From assembly GCA_016185395.1 (NCBI GenBank), contig JACPNR010000004.1:310001-374000 (forward strand): a stretch of 64,000 bases of DNA, given 5' to 3'. Under the pieces are notes generated by a model, which was not told the DNA's origin, made no database searches, and saw nothing but the letters and a program-made list of their open reading frames with translations. Each line of letters begins with the position of its first letter. The stretch's first letter is position 1. This document shows, one piece after another, positions 53,245 to 61,241 of the stretch. A program made the translations under genes and the position numbers. The stretch comes from Candidatus Korobacter versatilis. Lineage in GTDB: Bacteria > Acidobacteriota > Terriglobia > Terriglobales > Acidobacteriaceae.

Positions 53245-53386
53245 TGGTTGCTAATATGTCAGGAAAGGGCGAGTGGGGGGACTGCGGCTGTTCCAGAAAC
53301 AGAACAGCCTGACTTTTCTTTCCCGTGCCTTCCTGCGCGGCGGTAGATTCTCTGGCATCGAGCGCGAGCATGCCTGGAGGCGGAGA

Positions 53387-54070
53387 ATGAACTTCACTGA
53401 GGTTGCGCACGGATTCAGGCGGAAGCTGCAGGAACCGACGGGGGTGGAGGCGAACAGCTATCGGTTGCTGCGCAAGGTGGTCGGCGTGCTGGGGTGCGCG
53501 CTGCCGTTCGCGGTGTGGTGGGGCGCGTGGCTGTACTGCCGCGAGGCGCGGCAACCTTCGATCAGCGCGTATTACTACACGTCGGCGCGGAACATCCTGG
53601 TCGGGACGCTGTGCGCGATCGGCATTGTGCTGGTGTGCTATCGCGGTCCGCAGGTGAAAGACCGATTGGCGAGCCTGCTGGCGGGAGGGTTCGGCATCGG
53701 CGTGGCGCTCTTCCCTACTACGCCGGAGCATCCAACGCCGGTGCAGGACCTGGTCGGCACCCTGCACTACACGTTTGCGGCGATATTCTTTCTCGCCATC
53801 ACGGGGATGGTGCTGCTTCTGTTCACCATCAACGGGAAAGGCACGTGGCGCAACAAGCTGTTCTGGGCGTGCGGGCTGGTGATGCTCGCGTGTGTGGTGA
53901 TCATGGGGACGCAGGCGTTGCTCTCGGACGATAGGAAGCTGGCGTGGAAGGCGTCTGGATGGACGTTCGTGTTGGAGACGGCGGCGATCGAGGCGTTTGG
54001 CGTGGCGTGGCTGGTGAAGGGCGGGGCCGGCGGTGGGGGAGGAGAAGGAAAGGCAGTGACGCGTAGCTAG
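53387..54070 (+). CDS. Polytopic membrane protein of unknown function
   Basis: A 227-residue protein with six likely helices. Features: LLRKVVGVLGCALPFAVWWG, the motif QPSISAYYYTSARNILVGTLCAIG, and LHYTFAAIFFLAITGMVLLL. The SISAYYYT...R..LVG pattern is shared by a family of bacterial membrane proteins related to DUF998, without known function. The ATG at 53387 follows GGAGGCGGAG; upstream in-frame codons lack a ribosome site. The C-terminus is Gly-rich. Confidence 0.72.
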   Translation: MNFTEVAHGFRRKLQEPTGVEANSYRLLRKVVGVLGCALPFAVWWGAWLYCREARQPSISAYYYTSARNILVGTLCAIGIVLVCYRGPQVKDRLASLLAGGFGIGVALFPTTPEHPTPVQDLVGTLHYTFAAIFFLAITGMVLLLFTINGKGTWRNKLFWACGLVMLACVVIMGTQALLSDDRKLAWKASGWTFVLETAAIEAFGVAWLVKGGAGGGGGEGKAVTRS

Positions 54071-54120
54071 TGGTTGGGGACTAGTCCAATGGACGGAGGA
54101 AGGTCCACCGTGGGCGAAGG

Positions 54121-54170
54121 GCCGCGGGCGGGACGCCCGCGGCACAGCCGGCGGGACGCCGGCGCTACAA
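54121..54170. repeat. Dispersed repeat type D (copy 1)
   Basis: Two adjoining hairpins: CGGGCGGGACGCCCG and GCCGGCGGGACGCCGGC, each a 6-7-bp stem with a GGGA-type loop. It lies just outside the glnA terminator. Confidence 0.8.
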
Positions 54171-54200
54171 GAAAAAGGCCCGCCGATCCTCGGCGGGCCT
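54166..54200 (-). terminator. glnA terminator
   Basis: On the minus strand the perfect 9-bp stem GGCCCGCCG/CGGCGGGCC (54177-54199) is followed by TTTTTCTTGT, 18 nt after the glnA stop. Confidence 0.88.
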
Positions 54201-54217
54201 GGGTATCTGAGGCAGCG

Positions 54218-55630
54218 TTAGATGTCGTAGTACAGGGCGAACTCGAACGGGTGCGGGCGCAGGGCGATGGCCTTCACTTCCTTGTCGCGCTTGTAGTCGA
54301 TGTAGGTGCGGATGAGCTCCTCGGTGAAGACGTCGCCCTTGAGCATGAACTGGTGGTCTTTCTCGAGGGCATTGAGAGCGGCGTCGAGCGAGCCGGGCAT
54401 CGAGGGGACCTTGGCCAATTCTTCCGGACCCAGATCGTAGATGTCCTTATCGAGCGGCTGACCGGGATCGATCTTGTGCTCGATGCCGTCGAGTCCGGCC
54501 ATCATCATGGCAGCGAACGCCATGTAGGGGTTGCAGCTTGGGTCCGGCGGACGGAACTCCACGCGCTTCGCCTTGGGGCTGGCGGAGTACATGGGGATAC
54601 GGCACGCGGCGGAGCGGTTGCGGCGCGAGTACGCCAGGTTCACCGGCGCTTCGAAGCCGGGGACGAGGCGCTTATACGAGTTGGTGGTGGGCGCGATGAT
54701 GGCGGCGAGTGCGGGGCCGTGCTTGATGAGTCCGCCGATGTACCAGAGCGCCATCTGGGAGAGTCCGGCGTAGCCGTCGCCGGCGAAGAGCGGCTTGCCC
54801 GCCTTCCACAGCGACTGGTGGGTGTGCATGCCGCTGCCGTTGTCCTGGAAGAGCGGCTTGGGCATGAAGGTGACGGTCTTGCCGTACTGGTTGGCGACGT
54901 TTTTGACGACGTACTTGTAGATCATCATGTTGTCGGCCGAGCGGACCAGCTTGTTGAACTTGAGGTCGATCTCGGTCTGGCCGCCGGTGGCGACTTCATG
55001 ATGGTGGCACTCGACCTCGAGTCCGCACTGGAGCATGGTCATCGCCATCTCGCTGCGCAGGTCCTGGTAGTGGTCGGTGGGCGGGACGGGGAAATAGCCT
55101 TCCTTGAAGCGCGGGCGGTAGCCGAGGTTGTTCTCTTTGCGGCCGGAGTTCCAGCGGCCTTCGTCGGCGTCAATGTGGTAGTAGCCCTCGTTCTCGCGCT
55201 GGTCGAAGCGGACGTTATCGAAGATGAAGAACTCGGCTTCGGCGCCGAAGAACGCGGTGTCGGCGAGGCCGGTGGAGGCGAGATACATCTCCGCCTTCTT
55301 GGCGATGTAGCGCGGGTCACGGTCGTAACGCTGCTTGGTCACGGGATCGATGACGTCGGCGACCATGACGAGCGTGGGGACCTCGGTGAAGGGGTCGAGC
55401 ATGAACCAGGCGGGGTCGGGCATGAGCAGCATGTCGCTCTCATGGATGGCGGCCCAGCCGCGGATGGAAGAACCGTCCATGCCGAAGCCGTCTTCAAAGG
55501 AGGCCTCGGTGAACTGGTCGATGGGATAGGAAACGTGGTGCCACAGTCCCGGCAGGTCGGTGAAGCGCAGGTCGAGCAGCTTGACCCCGTTGTCCTTCAC
55601 GAACTGCATGACCGTCTTCGGATCGGACAT
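54218..55630 (-). CDS. glnA: Glutamine synthetase type I
   Basis: A 470-residue GSI-beta enzyme making glutamine from glutamate, ammonia and ATP. Motifs: [21 protein letters not shown], the ATP/ammonia loops [18 protein letters not shown] and [27 protein letters not shown] (shown here as [13 protein letters not shown]), and [19 protein letters not shown]. The adenylylation motif [11 protein letters not shown] places Tyr398 at the site modified by GlnE, encoded at 45225. A strong terminator follows. It is divergent from a LysR gene (378 nt). Confidence 0.97.
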   Translation of the reverse strand: MSDPKTVMQFVKDNGVKLLDLRFTDLPGLWHHVSYPIDQFTEASFEDGFGMDGSSIRGWAAIHESDMLLMPDPAWFMLDPFTEVPTLVMVADVIDPVTKQRYDRDPRYIAKKAEMYLASTGLADTAFFGAEAEFFIFDNVRFDQRENEGYYHIDADEGRWNSGRKENNLGYRPRFKEGYFPVPPTDHYQDLRSEMAMTMLQCGLEVECHHHEVATGGQTEIDLKFNKLVRSADNMMIYKYVVKNVANQYGKTVTFMPKPLFQDNGSGMHTHQSLWKAGKPLFAGDGYAGLSQMALWYIGGLIKHGPALAAIIAPTTNSYKRLVPGFEAPVNLAYSRRNRSAACRIPMYSASPKAKRVEFRPPDPSCNPYMAFAAMMMAGLDGIEHKIDPGQPLDKDIYDLGPEELAKVPSMPGSLDAALNALEKDHQFMLKGDVFTEELIRTYIDYKRDKEVKAIALRPHPFEFALYYDI

Positions 55631-56008
55631 GAGAGCTCTCCTTTGAGTGCGGTTGGCCGCGGTTGAAATACTTCGGCGCTGGAGCCGGCGGCTTGCGTCG
55701 CCTTCCCTGGCGCCCGGTGAACTTGTTGGCTGGTAGACTCGCCCGCGGCGAGCCTGAAGACATCTTCAGGGCTGCGCGCGGGTTTGTGAAATCGAATGTT
55801 TTTATCGGCGGGATAAGCGCTGGTTATGGCGCTGGAGCCGCCGCGGAATCAGCGATTTACGCGGTGGAAAGCGAGGAAAAGGCGTTCCCGCGAAGGGCAC
55901 GAAGTCCGCACGAAGGTGCGAATGGAGGTCCTTCGTGAAACCTCCGTGACCTTGGTGTGATGCGTTTCGGTTGTGCTTTTTGGCTGCGTACTGCACCATA
56001 GCTGCAGC
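55631..56008. other. 378-nt divergent region between glnA and the LysR gene
   Basis: No gene is supported. It holds an ACGAAGG-type repeat copy (about 55890-55958: GCGAAGGGCACGAAG, CACGAAGGTGCG, then TCCTTCGTG in inverse). The glnA ribosome site GGAGAGCTC is next to its ATG. I cannot identify an NtrC or LysR box with confidence. Confidence 0.5.
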
Positions 56009-56908
56009 ATGGATTTCGATCAGCTAGAGACGTTCCTCGAAGTGGCGCGGCACGCGAGTTTTTCGCGCGCGGCGGAGAAACGTTTCCGCACGCAGCCGGC
56101 GGTGAGCGCGCAGATCCGCGCGCTCGAGGAAGAGATCGGCGCGAAGCTGTTCGACCGCTCCGGCGGAAAGGTCGCGCTCACCGCAGCTGGCAAGGCGTTC
56201 CAGAGTTACGTGGAGGAGACGCTGGAGCGGCGCAAGGCGATGCTCACTTCGCTGGCGGAGATGGAGCGCGTGCCGCGCGGCGAGATCGTGGTGGGCGCGA
56301 ACGAGGCGACGTGCCTGCACATCCTGCCGGAGGTGTTCGCGGAGTTCAAGAAGCAGTATCCGAGCGTGAGCGTGAACATCAATCGCGCGGAGCGCGCGAA
56401 GATACTCGAGTACATCATCGACAACACGGTGGACTTCGGCGTGGTGTCGCTGCCGGTGGCGGACAACCGCATGACCGTGGTGCCGATCCACCGCGACGAG
56501 CTGGTGCTGATCGCGCCGGTGCACCATCCGCTGGCGAAGATGAAGTCGGCGACGCTGGCCGAGGTGGTGAAGTTCCCGCTGCTGCTGCCGCGTTTTGGGC
56601 GGACGCGTGATGCCATCGAGAACCTGTTCGCCGAGCGCAAGCTGAAGGCGAACATCTCGATGGAGCTGGATTCGAGCGAGCTGCTGAAGCGGTTCGTCGC
56701 CGCCGACGTGGGCGTGGGATTCATTGCCAGATCGAACGTGGCGGAAGATGTGCGGGCGAAGGTGCTGGCGGCGGTCCCGCTGGGCGACGCGCACATCAAG
56801 CGCGACCTCGCGCTGGTCTTCCGCAAGGACAAGGCGCTCTCGCGCGCGGCGCTGGCGTTCATTGACATCGCGGTGAAGCTGAAGCCGGCGCAGGCGCAAA
56901 GCCTTTAG
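56009..56908 (+). CDS. LysR-family transcriptional regulator
   Basis: A 299-residue regulator: winged helix-turn-helix (MDFDQLETFLEVARHASFSR, TQPAVSAQIRALEEEIGAKLFDR) and a periplasmic-binding-protein-like effector domain (about 90-299, GEIVVGANEATCLHILPEVF). The effector is unknown. The ATG at 56009 starts the conserved helix. It is divergent from glnA and upstream of the polyamine genes; LysR proteins often control a divergent neighbour, so glnA is a candidate target. Confidence 0.93.
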   Translation: MDFDQLETFLEVARHASFSRAAEKRFRTQPAVSAQIRALEEEIGAKLFDRSGGKVALTAAGKAFQSYVEETLERRKAMLTSLAEMERVPRGEIVVGANEATCLHILPEVFAEFKKQYPSVSVNINRAERAKILEYIIDNTVDFGVVSLPVADNRMTVVPIHRDELVLIAPVHHPLAKMKSATLAEVVKFPLLLPRFGRTRDAIENLFAERKLKANISMELDSSELLKRFVAADVGVGFIARSNVAEDVRAKVLAAVPLGDAHIKRDLALVFRKDKALSRAALAFIDIAVKLKPAQAQSL

Positions 56909-56995
56909 CCACGAAGGTCACGAAGGTCCACGAAGGAAAGGGCGAACGGGTTTTCCTGCCTTCGTGTACTTAGTGTCCTTCGTGGTTGGCTTTTG
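56909..56995. repeat. CACGAAGG hairpin repeat (type A)
   Basis: Three direct CACGAAGG-like units (CACGAAGGTCACGAAGGTCC, then CACGAAGG) followed after about 25 nt by the inverse units CCTTCGTG and TCCTTCGTGG. It starts at the LysR stop codon and runs into TTTTGTG, so it may also end transcription. Confidence 0.75.
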
Positions 56996-57049
56996 TGTTA
57001 GATTTTTTGATTCACCCACACTCTCGCGGCTCTTTCGGAGGAACAAGAA

Positions 57050-57607
57050 TTGGGCAAAGACATGGTCCCCACGCGCATCTTTCTGACGAAAGGTGTGGGA
57101 CAACACAAAGAGCGCCTGACGAGTTTTGAGTTGGCGCTGCGCGACGCGGGCATCGCGTCGCAGAACCTGGTGCGCGTTTCGTCCATCTTCCCGCCGAACT
57201 GCAAGCTGATCACCCGTACGCAGGGATTGAAGTATCTGAGCCACGGCGAGGTCGTGTTCGCGGTGGTGGCGGAGAACTCGACGCGCGAGCCGCACCGGCT
57301 GCTGGCGTCGTCGATCGGGCTGGCGATCCCGGCCGACCGCACGACCTACGGCTACCTTTCGGAGCACCACTCCTTCGGCGAGACCGACGACATCGCCGGC
57401 GACTACGCGGAAGAGCTGGCGGCGGAGATGCTCGCGACCACGCTCGACGTGGAGTTCGATCCGGACTCTTCGTGGGACGAGAAGAAGCAGATCTACCGCA
57501 TCTCGAACAAGATCGTGCGCACGATGAACAACACGCAGTCGGCGGTGGGGTCGAAGCGCGGATTGTGGACGACGGTGATCGCGGCGGCGATATTGATCTT
57601 TGATTGA
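57050..57607 (+). CDS. Pyruvoyl-dependent arginine decarboxylase
   Basis: A 185-residue PvlArgDC that makes agmatine. The self-cleavage site lies in [13 protein letters not shown], between Ser44 and Ser45, the latter becoming the pyruvoyl group. [22 protein letters not shown] and the EHHSFGET block are typical. The TTG at 57050 is chosen because GGAGGAAC lies 7-8 nt upstream; the ATG four codons later is too far from it. This is the first step of the polyamine route whose later enzymes lie at 57791-61076. A terminator follows at 57647. Confidence 0.92.
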   Translation: MGKDMVPTRIFLTKGVGQHKERLTSFELALRDAGIASQNLVRVSSIFPPNCKLITRTQGLKYLSHGEVVFAVVAENSTREPHRLLASSIGLAIPADRTTYGYLSEHHSFGETDDIAGDYAEELAAEMLATTLDVEFDPDSSWDEKKQIYRISNKIVRTMNNTQSAVGSKRGLWTTVIAAAILIFD

Positions 57608-57646
57608 AAAGCAGGAGTTCGTAGTTAGGAGATAGGAGTCAGCAGA

Positions 57647-57675
57647 GGCTGCCGCGAGGCGGCCTTTTCGTTTGT
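57647..57675 (+). terminator. Terminator after arginine decarboxylase gene
   Basis: The stem GGCTGCC-GCGA-GGCGGCC (one G-T wobble) is followed by TTTTCGTTT, 39 nt after the stop codon. Confidence 0.75.
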
Positions 57676-57684
57676 GCGGACGAA

Positions 57685-57728
57685 CAGCAGATTCTTCGTC
57701 GCCCGCATGGCGGGGCCCTCGGAATGAC
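57685..57728. repeat. Dispersed repeat type E (copy 3, inverted)
   Basis: CAGCAGATTCTTCGTCGCCC ... CTCGGAATGAC: the reverse orientation of copy 2 (GTCATTCCGAG...GAATCTGCTG). A partial fourth copy, GGCTTCTGCCCGGAATGAC, lies at 59042-59060. Confidence 0.72.
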
Positions 57729-57790
57729 AATCCGCGGGAGTGCCCGGGCGAGGTGGGCGGCTGTAACGGAGCATCTTCGAGGTGCCGCGC

Positions 57791-58912
57791 CTATCTCTTT
57801 TTGCTCAGGCGTTCGAGGACGGCGGCGACGATGATGGGGAGTCCGACCGTGGCGTCGACGAAGACTTCGCCGAATTTGCCGCCTTCATCCGGCGGGACGA
57901 ACTTGCCCCAGGAGATGGCCTCGGAGTACGGCGAGCCGGAGAGCCCTCCCCAGTAGACCGGTTCGGGACAGATGCGCAGGCCATAGTGGTAGCGCTTGAG
58001 CGGGACGTCTTCACCGGCGCGGCGGTGGCGCAGCTCGGTGTAGGGACCGAACTGTTGCGCCCAGTTGCGCGGGACGCCGCCGCCGATGGTGAAGATGCCG
58101 ATGCGCTTCTGCTTGAGCATGGTCTCGGAGAAATGGTCGAGGTCTTCGAAGGGATCGTAGCGGAACTTGGGTTTGCCGTCGCGCACGCGGATGCGGTTGG
58201 TGAGCGCGACGTCGAGGCCGAGCTCGGAGTCGGTGAACGCGGGGACGAAGACGGGAACGTCTTTCTCGAAGGCGGAGCGCAGGATGCCGCGGCCTTCCAC
58301 GTTCTTGTGCAGGAACTTTCCGATGGCGTGGTTGAGCTTGTAGGAGCAGAGGATGTCTTTCGGGTCCCAGGCTTCGAGCACTTCGAAGACGATGGCTTCG
58401 ATGTCGTCGAGGTTCTTCTCCGGCTCGAGCGTGTCGTAGACGCGGTTGTAGCCGGCTTCGTAGAGCTGGACGTCGTTCATCGAAGGGTCGTAGCGGTAGT
58501 GGTGGCGTCCGGAGGCCTCGACGAGGCCGTGCGCCATGAGCGCGCCGGTGGAGACGATGGCGTTGACGATGCCGGTGTCGACGAGGTCGGCGATGACGAG
58601 GCCCATCTTGGCGACGGTCATGGCGCCGGCGAGCGTCATGACGACGAAGCAATCTTTGTCGCGCGCCATGGCTTCGAGGACGTCGGCGGCTTCGCCGAGC
58701 TGGCGTCCGGTGAAAGCGGTGTCGGCCATCTGGCGGACGAGGTCGTCGACCGACTTGACCTTCGAGAGGTCGAGCGGGTAGACGGGCTGCAGGTGGTCGG
58801 CGATGGGGTCGTGCAGCTTGCGCTCGATGCCGGAACCTTCGCCGGGAGGCGGCGTGCGCTTCTTCCCTTTTGCCGGTTTCGCTTCCTTGCCGTGGCCGTG
58901 CCTGGACTTCAA
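57791..58912 (-). CDS. Deoxyhypusine-synthase-like protein (candidate homospermidine/polyamine synthase)
   Basis: A 373-residue deoxyhypusine synthase family protein. The active-site lysine is Lys337 in AISWGKFVPP. NAD-binding blocks (VMTLAGAMTVAKMGLVIADLV; IFTIGGGVPRNWAQQ) and VDATVGLPIIVAAVL are present. In archaea and eukaryotes the enzyme modifies eIF5A with spermidine; in bacteria, which lack eIF5A, relatives are thought to transfer the aminobutyl group to free polyamines. The TTG at 58912 (after GAGGTGA) starts MKSRHGHGKEAK; a longer reading runs into a type D repeat. It is convergent with the arginine decarboxylase and between the polyamine genes. Confidence 0.9.
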   Translation of the reverse strand: MKSRHGHGKEAKPAKGKKRTPPPGEGSGIERKLHDPIADHLQPVYPLDLSKVKSVDDLVRQMADTAFTGRQLGEAADVLEAMARDKDCFVVMTLAGAMTVAKMGLVIADLVDTGIVNAIVSTGALMAHGLVEASGRHHYRYDPSMNDVQLYEAGYNRVYDTLEPEKNLDDIEAIVFEVLEAWDPKDILCSYKLNHAIGKFLHKNVEGRGILRSAFEKDVPVFVPAFTDSELGLDVALTNRIRVRDGKPKFRYDPFEDLDHFSETMLKQKRIGIFTIGGGVPRNWAQQFGPYTELRHRRAGEDVPLKRYHYGLRICPEPVYWGGLSGSPYSEAISWGKFVPPDEGGKFGEVFVDATVGLPIIVAAVLERLSKKR

Positions 58913-58930
58913 ACCGTCACCTCGTGATGT

Positions 58931-58982
58931 GAGCGCGGGCAAGATGCCCGCGCTCCAGCCGGCGGGACGCCGGCGCTCCAAG
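58931..58982. repeat. Dispersed repeat type D (copy 2)
   Basis: GAGCGCGGGCAAGATGCCCG, CGCTCCAGCC and GGCGGGACGCCGGCGCTCC: two hairpins as in copy 1. It lies just upstream of the DHS-like gene and accounts for the spurious N-terminal extension of that reading frame. Confidence 0.82.
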
Positions 58983-59091
58983 ATTGCGGAACTTGAGAAG
59001 CTACAGTGTGCGGCGCGTCGGCGTCAATGCGCGCGGCGGGAGGCTTCTGCCCGGAATGACAACGGTCGTGGTTTTGTTATGCTAGGAATCG

Positions 59092-59991
59092 ATGGCCGAG
59101 AAATTCAATGTTGGACTCGTGCAGATGTCGTGCGGGCCCGATCCGGACGCGAACGTGGCGAAGGCGGTGGCGCGGGTGAAAGACGCGGCGCGGCAGGGCG
59201 CGCACGTCGTCTGCTTGCCGGAGTTGTTTCGCACGCAGTACTTCTGCCAACGCGAGGATGCGGCGCTGTTCGACCTGGCGGAGCCGATCCCCGGCCCCAC
59301 GACGGACGCGCTGGCGCAGGCGGCCGAAGACAATAAGGTCGTGGTGATCGCGTCCGTGTTCGAGAAGCGGGCGCGCGGCGTGTACCACAACACCGCCGCG
59401 GTAATCGACGCGGACGGGACGACGAAGGGGATCTACCGCAAGATGCACATCCCCGACGACCCGCTCTACTACGAGAAGTTCTACTTCACGCCCGGAGACC
59501 TGGGCTTCAAGGCGTTCGACACCGCCGCCGGGCGGATCGGGACGCTGGTGTGCTGGGACCAGTGGTATCCCGAAGGCGCGCGTTTGACGGCGCTGCAGGG
59601 CGCGCATGTTTTGTTCTATCCGACGGCGATCGGGTGGCATCCGGCAGAGAAGGCGCAGTTCGGCAAAGCGCAACACGACGCGTGGCGGACGATCCAGCGG
59701 GCGCACGGCATCGCGAACGGCGTGTACGTGGCGGTGGTGAACCGCGCGGGCTTCGAGCACGGCGACATCCGCGGAAACCGGGCGGAGGGCGAAGGCCTGG
59801 AGTTCTGGGGCGGCTCGTTCATCTGCGATCCGTTCGGCACGGTGCTCGCCGAGGCAAGCCACGATAAAGAGGAGATACTCGTCGCGGAGATGGACCTGGG
59901 GCGGCTCGAGGACGTGCGGCGCAACTGGCCGTTCCTGCGCGACCGCCGCATCGACGCGTACGCGCCCATCACGCAGCGGGTCATTGACTGA
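59092..59991 (+). CDS. aguB: N-carbamoylputrescine amidase
   Basis: A 299-residue nitrilase-superfamily enzyme that releases putrescine, CO2 and ammonia. The Glu-Lys-Cys triad is Glu44 (CLPELFRTQYFC), Lys117 (YRKMHIPDDPLYYEKFYF) and Cys154 (GTLVCWDQWYPEGAR). The PGDLGFKAFDT and GDIRGNRAEGE blocks are as in plant and bacterial AguB. Its stop overlaps the start of aguA (TGATG), so the last two steps from agmatine to putrescine are one operon. Confidence 0.95.
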   Translation: MAEKFNVGLVQMSCGPDPDANVAKAVARVKDAARQGAHVVCLPELFRTQYFCQREDAALFDLAEPIPGPTTDALAQAAEDNKVVVIASVFEKRARGVYHNTAAVIDADGTTKGIYRKMHIPDDPLYYEKFYFTPGDLGFKAFDTAAGRIGTLVCWDQWYPEGARLTALQGAHVLFYPTAIGWHPAEKAQFGKAQHDAWRTIQRAHGIANGVYVAVVNRAGFEHGDIRGNRAEGEGLEFWGGSFICDPFGTVLAEASHDKEEILVAEMDLGRLEDVRRNWPFLRDRRIDAYAPITQRVID

Positions 59992-61076
59992 TGGCGCGCT
60001 CGCTCGCGCCGGCGGGTCGCCGGCGCCCACCCAGTCCGAAGGGACGTTCCCCGATTCCTCAAGCGACCGGCCTGCGCATGCCGGCGGAGTGGGAGCCGCA
60101 CGCGGCGACGTGGATCGCGTGGCCGCACAAAGAGAGCGACTGGCCGGGCAAGCTGGCGTCGATCCCGTGGATCTACGCGGAGATCGTCCGATGGATCGCG
60201 AAGGGCGAGCGCTGCGAGATCCTGGTGCGCGACGCGAAGCAGCAGCGGGCGGCGGCCGATGTGCTCTCGCGCAGCGATGTGCCGCTGAAGAATGTTCGGT
60301 TTCATCGCTGTCCGACGGACCGGGTGTGGACGCGGGATTCCGGACCGATATTCGTCAAACGGAGGACGGACCTCGTCGCGACCCATTGGAAGTTCAACGC
60401 GTGGGCGAAGTATCCGGACTGGAAGAAGGACCAGCGCGTGCCGGAGTTCGTGGCGAGGAAGCTCGGCGTGTCGCGCCTGGTGGTCGAGCACGAGGCGCGA
60501 CACGTGGTGCTCGAGGGCGGCTCCATCGAGGTGAATGGGCGCGGCACGCTGCTGACGACGGAAGAGTGTTTGCTCAGCCGCAAGCAGGCGCGCAATCCGG
60601 GGATGTCGCGCCGCGACCTGGAGTGGGTGTTCGCGACGTACCTCGGCGCGAACAGGGTGATATGGCTGAAGCGCGGCATCGCAGGCGACGACACGCACGG
60701 GCACGTGGACGACATCGCGCGCTTCGCCGGACCGCGAACGGTCGTCGCGGCGAGCGAGGGCAATAAGAAGGACGCGAACTACAAGGCGCTGGCAGAGAAC
60801 GTGCGCGACCTGAAACGCGCTGGCCTCAACGTCGTCGAACTGCCGATGCCCGGCCCGGTGGTGATGGAAGGCCAGCGGCTGCCGGCCAGTTATGCGAACT
60901 TCTACATCGCGAACGCGGCGGTGCTGGCGCCGGTGTTCGGCGACCCGAATGACAAGCTCGCGCTGGATACGCTGGCGCGGTTGTTCCCCACCCGCGAGAT
61001 CGTGCCTATTTACTCGCGCGACTTCATCTGGGGATTGGGCGCGATGCACTGCATGACGCAGCAACAGCCACGCTAG
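59991..61076 (+). CDS. aguA: Agmatine deiminase
   Basis: A 361-residue amidinotransferase-fold enzyme that converts agmatine to N-carbamoylputrescine. Conserved blocks: GLRMPAEWEPHAATWIAWPH, VWTRDSGPIFV, HVVLEGGSIEVNG, GDDTHGHVDDIARF, and a catalytic Cys354 in AMHCMTQQ. The ATG at 59991 overlaps the aguB stop. The first about 28 residues are Arg/Pro/Ser-rich and encoded by a type D repeat (60006-60029), and the family's conserved start is near the internal ATG at 60078, so the true N-terminus may be either. Confidence 0.93.
   Translation: MARSLAPAGRRRPPSPKGRSPIPQATGLRMPAEWEPHAATWIAWPHKESDWPGKLASIPWIYAEIVRWIAKGERCEILVRDAKQQRAAADVLSRSDVPLKNVRFHRCPTDRVWTRDSGPIFVKRRTDLVATHWKFNAWAKYPDWKKDQRVPEFVARKLGVSRLVVEHEARHVVLEGGSIEVNGRGTLLTTEECLLSRKQARNPGMSRRDLEWVFATYLGANRVIWLKRGIAGDDTHGHVDDIARFAGPRTVVAASEGNKKDANYKALAENVRDLKRAGLNVVELPMPGPVVMEGQRLPASYANFYIANAAVLAPVFGDPNDKLALDTLARLFPTREIVPIYSRDFIWGLGAMHCMTQQQPR
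60006..60029. repeat. Dispersed repeat type D (copy 3), inside the aguA reading frame
   Basis: GCGCCGGCGGGTCGCCGGCG followed by CCCA. The same CCGGCGGG-CGCCGG palindrome as copies 1 and 2, here translated as part of the aguA leader. Confidence 0.75.
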
Positions 61077-61179
61077 TGCACAGTGGACAGTCCACCGTGC
61101 ACAGTGGCCGAAGGTCAAAGGCGCAGAGTCAAAGGCCGCTGCCGAGGGCGGCCGCGCCATCCGGGTCCTGACGATCGAG

Positions 61180-61215
61180 AAAACAAAAACGCCCGGGCAT
61201 TTTGCCCCGGGCGTT
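61180..61215 (-). terminator. Terminator after the LPQTA-protein gene
   Basis: On the minus strand the 10-bp stem AACGCCCGGG/CCCGGGCGTT is followed by TTTGTTTTC, 27 nt after the stop codon of the gene at 61242. Confidence 0.85.
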
Positions 61216-61241
61216 CGTGTTTGGTGCTGGTGAAGCGGCTC

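Larger units (their letters stand above)
52913..53386. other. 474-nt divergent intergenic region
   Basis: No gene is supported here. It contains a CTAGT/GGCTGG tract (52945-52974), GGTACAGAGACACGGAG repeat text near 52985, two near-identical palindromes CATCGGGTATCCCGATG (53087-53103, and again to 53123) and an AT-rich segment with TGTCA half-sites (53217-53244). The AT-rich half is unlike the surrounding GC-rich sequence. Confidence 0.6.

Noticed and set aside
54074-55666. 530-codon open frame antisense to glnA
   Set aside because: Shadow of glnA codon bias; also runs through the glnA terminator and a repeat.
58913-58981. N-terminal extension of the DHS-like protein
   Set aside because: The extra codons are a type D repeat; a TTG with GAGGTGA gives a better start.
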